Shown one piece after another: positions 61,570 to 64,000 of a stretch of DNA of 64,000 bases; positions within the stretch are counted from its first letter, which is position 1, and the number at the start of each line of letters is the position of its first letter. The stretch covers positions 206,852 to 270,851 of the forward strand of contig JBKQSS010000061.1 of NCBI GenBank assembly GCA_052143535.1, given 5' to 3'. The translations under genes and the position numbers were made by a program. Source of the DNA: JADGRA01 sp052143535 (GTDB taxonomy: Bacteria; Myxococcota; Myxococcia; Myxococcales; Myxococcaceae). The notes beneath the pieces were generated by a model. That model was not told the origin of the DNA. It saw nothing but the letters and a program-made list of their open reading frames with translations, and ran no database searches.

Positions 61570-62415
61570 TTACTGGCTGCGCACGCCGGAGCGGCGGCCG
61601 CTGACGATGAATTTGGTGGTGCGCTTGTTCTTGCGCGTGGTGAGACCCTTCGTCTTCTTGCCCCAGGGGCTGACCGGATGGGGGTTACCCTGTCCGCTCT
61701 TGCCCTCGCCACCGCCGTGCGGGTGGTCGACGGGATTCATCGCCAAACCACGCACCGTGGGACGGATGCCGAGCCAGCGGCTCTTGCCGGCCTTGCCGAC
61801 GCGAATGATGTCGTGCTCGATGTTCCCCAGCTGGCCGATGGTCGCCCGGCACTCCAAGAGAACCTTGCGAACCTCGCCCGAGGGTAGGCGAATCTGCGCA
61901 TAGCCCCCCTCCTTGGCCATCAGCTGGCCGGAGGTTCCGGCCGAGCGAATCATCTGGCCGCCGCGCCCAGGCTTCAGCTCCACGTTGTGGATGGTGGTGC
62001 CCACCGGAATGCTGGCCAGCGGGAGCGCATTGCCCGGACGGATGTCGGCATTGGGGCCGGCATGCAGCACGTCCCCCACCTGGATGCCCACCGGCGCGAG
62101 GATGTAGCGCTTCTCGCCGTCGGCGTAGTGCAACAGCGCCAGGTTGGCCGAACGGTTGGGGTCATACTCCACCGACGCCACTTTGGCCGCGACGCCATCT
62201 TTGTCGCGACGCTTGAAGTCGATGACCCGGTAACGCCGCTTGTGGCCACCGCCCTGGTGACGACGGGTGATGTGGCCATGGACGTTGCGTCCGCCCGAGC
62301 GACGCATCGACTCGGTCAGCGTCTTCTCCGGGGTGTCCTTGGTAAGTTCGGCAAAGTCAGACACCGTCGTGAGGCGGCGGGCGGCGGAGGTTGGCTTGAA
62401 TTTTCGGATGCCCAT
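61570..62415 (-). CDS. rplB: 50S ribosomal protein L2
   Basis: A 281-residue L2, required for subunit association and peptidyl transferase function. GGRNVHGHITRRHQGGGHKR, YDPNRSANLALLHYADGEKR, and the catalytic-centre-near MNPVDHPHGGGEGKSG are intact. Start and rplW stop overlap by one base (TAATG). Confidence 0.98.
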   Translation of the reverse strand: MGIRKFKPTSAARRLTTVSDFAELTKDTPEKTLTESMRRSGGRNVHGHITRRHQGGGHKRRYRVIDFKRRDKDGVAAKVASVEYDPNRSANLALLHYADGEKRYILAPVGIQVGDVLHAGPNADIRPGNALPLASIPVGTTIHNVELKPGRGGQMIRSAGTSGQLMAKEGGYAQIRLPSGEVRKVLLECRATIGQLGNIEHDIIRVGKAGKSRWLGIRPTVRGLAMNPVDHPHGGGEGKSGQGNPHPVSPWGKKTKGLTTRKNKRTTKFIVSGRRSGVRSQ

Positions 62416-62708
62416 TACGCCGCCCCTCCCTCGAAGAGATCGATTTTGTCGCCCGCCTTCAGGGTGACGATCGCCTTCTTGTAGTTGGGCCGCTGGCCAA
62501 GGCTGCGGCCGACGCGCTTGCTCTTCCCGCGGATGATGTGCGTCCGGACCGCCTCCACGTTCACCCGGAACAGCGCCTCCACCGCCCGCTGCACGTCGTG
62601 CTTGGTGGCCTCGCGGTCCACCACGAAGGCGTACTGACGGAGCTTCTCGCGCGCCCGGTCCAGCTTCTCGGTGATGAGCGGACCCTTGATGACGTCGGTG
62701 GCGTTCAT
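62415..62708 (-). CDS. rplW: 50S ribosomal protein L23
   Basis: A 97-residue L23, docking site for trigger factor and SRP at the tunnel exit. DVIKGPLITEKLDRAREKLR start and RVGRSLGQRPNYKKAIVTLK. Overlaps rplD by 4 bases (ATGA) and rplB by one. Confidence 0.98.
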   Translation of the reverse strand: MNATDVIKGPLITEKLDRAREKLRQYAFVVDREATKHDVQRAVEALFRVNVEAVRTHIIRGKSKRVGRSLGQRPNYKKAIVTLKAGDKIDLFEGGAA

Positions 62709-63322
62709 GCCAGCGCCCCCTCCAGCGCCTTCGCTGCGGCCGAGGTCATGACCAGCGCCTTGTGCCGAAGCAGGGACTCGACGTTGACGCCTTCTGGTGG
62801 CAGCACGTCGAAACGCGCGAGATTTCGCACGCTTCGGTGCAACGAGGTGTTGGTGCGGGAGTCCACCACCAGCGCCTCTTGCAGCTTGAGGCCCTCGGTC
62901 AGCACCCGGTGCGTTTCCTTGGTCTTTGGCGAGGCTTCGAACTTATCGAGGATGAAGAGCCGCTTCTCCTTCGCCCGCAGGCTCAAGGCGGCGCGCAGGG
63001 CGCCCCGGCGGACACTCCTCGGCGGCCGGTAGGTGTAGTCCCGGGCCTTGGGCGCCATCGCCTTGCCACCGCCCACCCACTGCGAGGCTCGGATCGAGCC
63101 CTGACGGGCGCGGCCGGTGCCCTTCTGCTTGTAGGGCTTCTTGCCGCCGCCTGACACCAGGCTGCTGTTCTTCACGCCCACCGTCCCACGGCGGCGGTTC
63201 ACCGCCTGGAACTTGGCGACCTCGTAGAAGAGGTGCGGGTTCGGCTCGGCGCCAAACACGGCGTCGGAGAGCTCAATCTCCCCGACCTTCTTTCCCGCTT
63301 GGTCCACCACGTCGAACTTCAT
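62705..63322 (-). CDS. rplD: 50S ribosomal protein L4
   Basis: A 205-residue L4, assembly initiator, tunnel protein and, in E. coli, feedback regulator of the S10 operon. Tunnel-loop block KPYKQKGTGRARQGSIRASQ, then ARDYTYRPPRSVRRGALRAA. It starts only 36 bases after the rpsJ stop: rplC, which normally stands here, is missing. Confidence 0.98.
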   Translation of the reverse strand: MKFDVVDQAGKKVGEIELSDAVFGAEPNPHLFYEVAKFQAVNRRRGTVGVKNSSLVSGGGKKPYKQKGTGRARQGSIRASQWVGGGKAMAPKARDYTYRPPRSVRRGALRAALSLRAKEKRLFILDKFEASPKTKETHRVLTEGLKLQEALVVDSRTNTSLHRSVRNLARFDVLPPEGVNVESLLRHKALVMTSAAAKALEGALA

Positions 63323-63358
63323 GGCCGTTCTCCGTCCTTGCCCCGGGGGACCCCCAGG

Positions 63359-63667
63359 TCAGGACTTGATCTCCACGTCGACGCCAGCCGACAGGTCGAG
63401 TTTCATGAGCGCATCCAGCGTCTGCTGGGTGGGCTCGAGGATGTCCAACAGCCGCTTGTGGGTGCGGATCTCGAATTGCTCGCGGCTCTTCTTGTCCACG
63501 TGCGGGCTGCGCAACACCGTGAATTTGTTGATCCGGGTGGGCAGAGGGATGGGACCGGCGACCTTGGCGCCCGTCCGCCGTGCGGTCTCCACAATCTCCC
63601 CGGCGCTCTGGTCGAGGAGCTTCGAGTCGTACGCCTTGAGCCGAATCCGGATTTTCTGAGTCGCCAT
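63359..63667 (-). CDS. rpsJ: 30S ribosomal protein S10
   Basis: A 102-residue S10 (30S head; NusE in antitermination). ATG 63667 gives MATQKIRIRLKAYDSKLLDQ; GPIPLPTRINKFTVLRSPHV and the ending LSAGVDVEIKS are standard. Preceded by tuf across 187 bases. Confidence 0.98.
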   Translation of the reverse strand: MATQKIRIRLKAYDSKLLDQSAGEIVETARRTGAKVAGPIPLPTRINKFTVLRSPHVDKKSREQFEIRTHKRLLDILEPTQQTLDALMKLDLSAGVDVEIKS

Positions 63668-63775
63668 GCTTCGTTCATCCTCGACTGACACCGCCCCCAC
63701 ACGGGGAGGTGCATCCTCGAACCACCTGGTTGTCACAGAGCTGCTGCCGACTGCGACGAAGGGGGGCGGCTATTA

Positions 63776-63796
63776 GCACCCCAAGACGGGGGGTGC
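63776..63796. other. Stem-loop in the tuf-rpsJ gap
   Basis: A perfect 7-base-pair stem (GCACCCC / GGGGTGC) with a 7-base loop. There is no U-run, so it is a leader or processing structure rather than an evident terminator. Confidence 0.4.
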
Positions 63797-63820
63797 AACT
63801 CCCCTTCCCCACCCCTTCCG

Positions 63821-63839
63821 GAGGCCTCCCACAGGCCTC
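63821..63839 (-). terminator. Stem-loop just after tuf
   Basis: A perfect 7-base-pair stem (GAGGCCT / AGGCCTC) with a 5-base loop, about 15 bases past the tuf stop in the direction of transcription. It lacks a U-run on the minus strand; possible Rho-assisted terminator or 3'-end stabiliser. Confidence 0.4.
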
Positions 63840-63854
63840 TTTCTGGAGAGCCGG

Positions 63855-64000
63855 CTACTCGATGACTTCGGCCACGACGCCGGCTCCCACCGTGCGCCCG
63901 CCCTCACGCACCGCGAAGCGCAGCTCCTTCTCCATAGCGATGGGGGTGATGAGTTCCACCTCGATGGCGATGTTGTCCCCAGGCATCACCATCTCCACGT
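63855..64000 (-). CDS. tuf: Elongation factor Tu, C-terminal 47 residues (cut by window)
   Basis: The minus strand ends a frame reading VEMVMPGDNIAIEVELITPI and closing REGGRTVGAGVVAEVIE then TAG, the unmistakable C-terminal domain 3 of EF-Tu, which delivers aminoacyl-tRNA to the ribosome. The 5' part is beyond the window. Its position upstream of rpsJ is the common str-S10 junction. Confidence 0.96.
   Translation of the reverse strand, partial: VEMVMPGDNIAIEVELITPIAMEKELRFAVREGGRTVGAGVVAEVIE

Overview
This window is GC-rich bacterial chromosome with dense gene packing, many GTG and some TTG starts, and frequent 4-base start/stop overlaps. It points to a myxobacterium (Myxococcota, probably near Myxococcaceae/Cystobacterineae). 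The signs are a Lon protease that reads like Myxococcus LonV, a eukaryotic-type Ser/Thr kinase co-transcribed with a FHA-GAF sigma54 activator, many lipoproteins, an imuA-imuB cassette separate from dnaE2, and Myxococcus-type LexA boxes. No rRNA, tRNA, CRISPR array, insertion sequence or prophage was recognised. The last 16 kb is the conserved ribosomal super-operon.

Layout. 1-4 kb: 3' part of truD, then an ECF sigma factor, its zinc-type anti-sigma factor and a secreted/membrane protein joining an STN-like domain to a bactofilin-like repeat. 4-10 kb: an aldehyde dehydrogenase, a DUF456 membrane protein, a membrane-anchored cytochrome c and two overlapping flavoproteins related to sarcosine oxidase/hydroxyproline dehydrogenase, plausibly one oxidative route feeding electrons to cytochrome c. 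10-13 kb: dnaE2 on the minus strand. 13.3-16.3 kb: a stand-alone LuxR-type HTH protein, a secreted-repeat lipoprotein and an M28 peptidase. 16.4-21.7 kb (minus): imuA, imuB, a response regulator with an eroded receiver, and a tandem pair of trypsin-like PDZ proteases, one of which has lost its catalytic serine.

22-30 kb (plus): lon, then a tight four-gene unit (Ser/Thr kinase, TPR-like membrane protein, FHA-GAF-sigma54 activator, lipoprotein). 30-38 kb: two small-membrane/TPR proteins and mutL on the minus strand; an NAD-binding epimerase, an acyltransferase, a DciA-like protein and a CAP-domain protein on the plus strand; a small Cys-rich protein. 38-48 kb: a small lipoprotein, a lytic transglycosylase, a 1070-residue lipoprotein, psuG, a DUF2314 protein, plsC and a small membrane protein.

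48-64 kb (all minus): in transcription order tuf (partial), rpsJ, rplD, rplW, rplB, rpsS, rplV, rpsC, rplP, rpmC, rpsQ, rplN, rplX, rplE, rpsN, rpsH, rplF, rplR, rpsE, rpmD, rplO, secY, adk, map, infA, rpmJ, rpsM, rpsK, rpsD, rpoA, rplQ. This is the S10-spc-alpha order with one clear gap: rplC (L3), normally between rpsJ and rplD, is absent.

The observations I rate highest are: LexA-like boxes in front of both halves of the split SOS mutasome; the missing rplC; the kinase/FHA-activator operon; the sigma/anti-sigma/STN-bactofilin operon; the rearranged iron-sulfur flavoenzyme pair; and the active/inactive protease pair.
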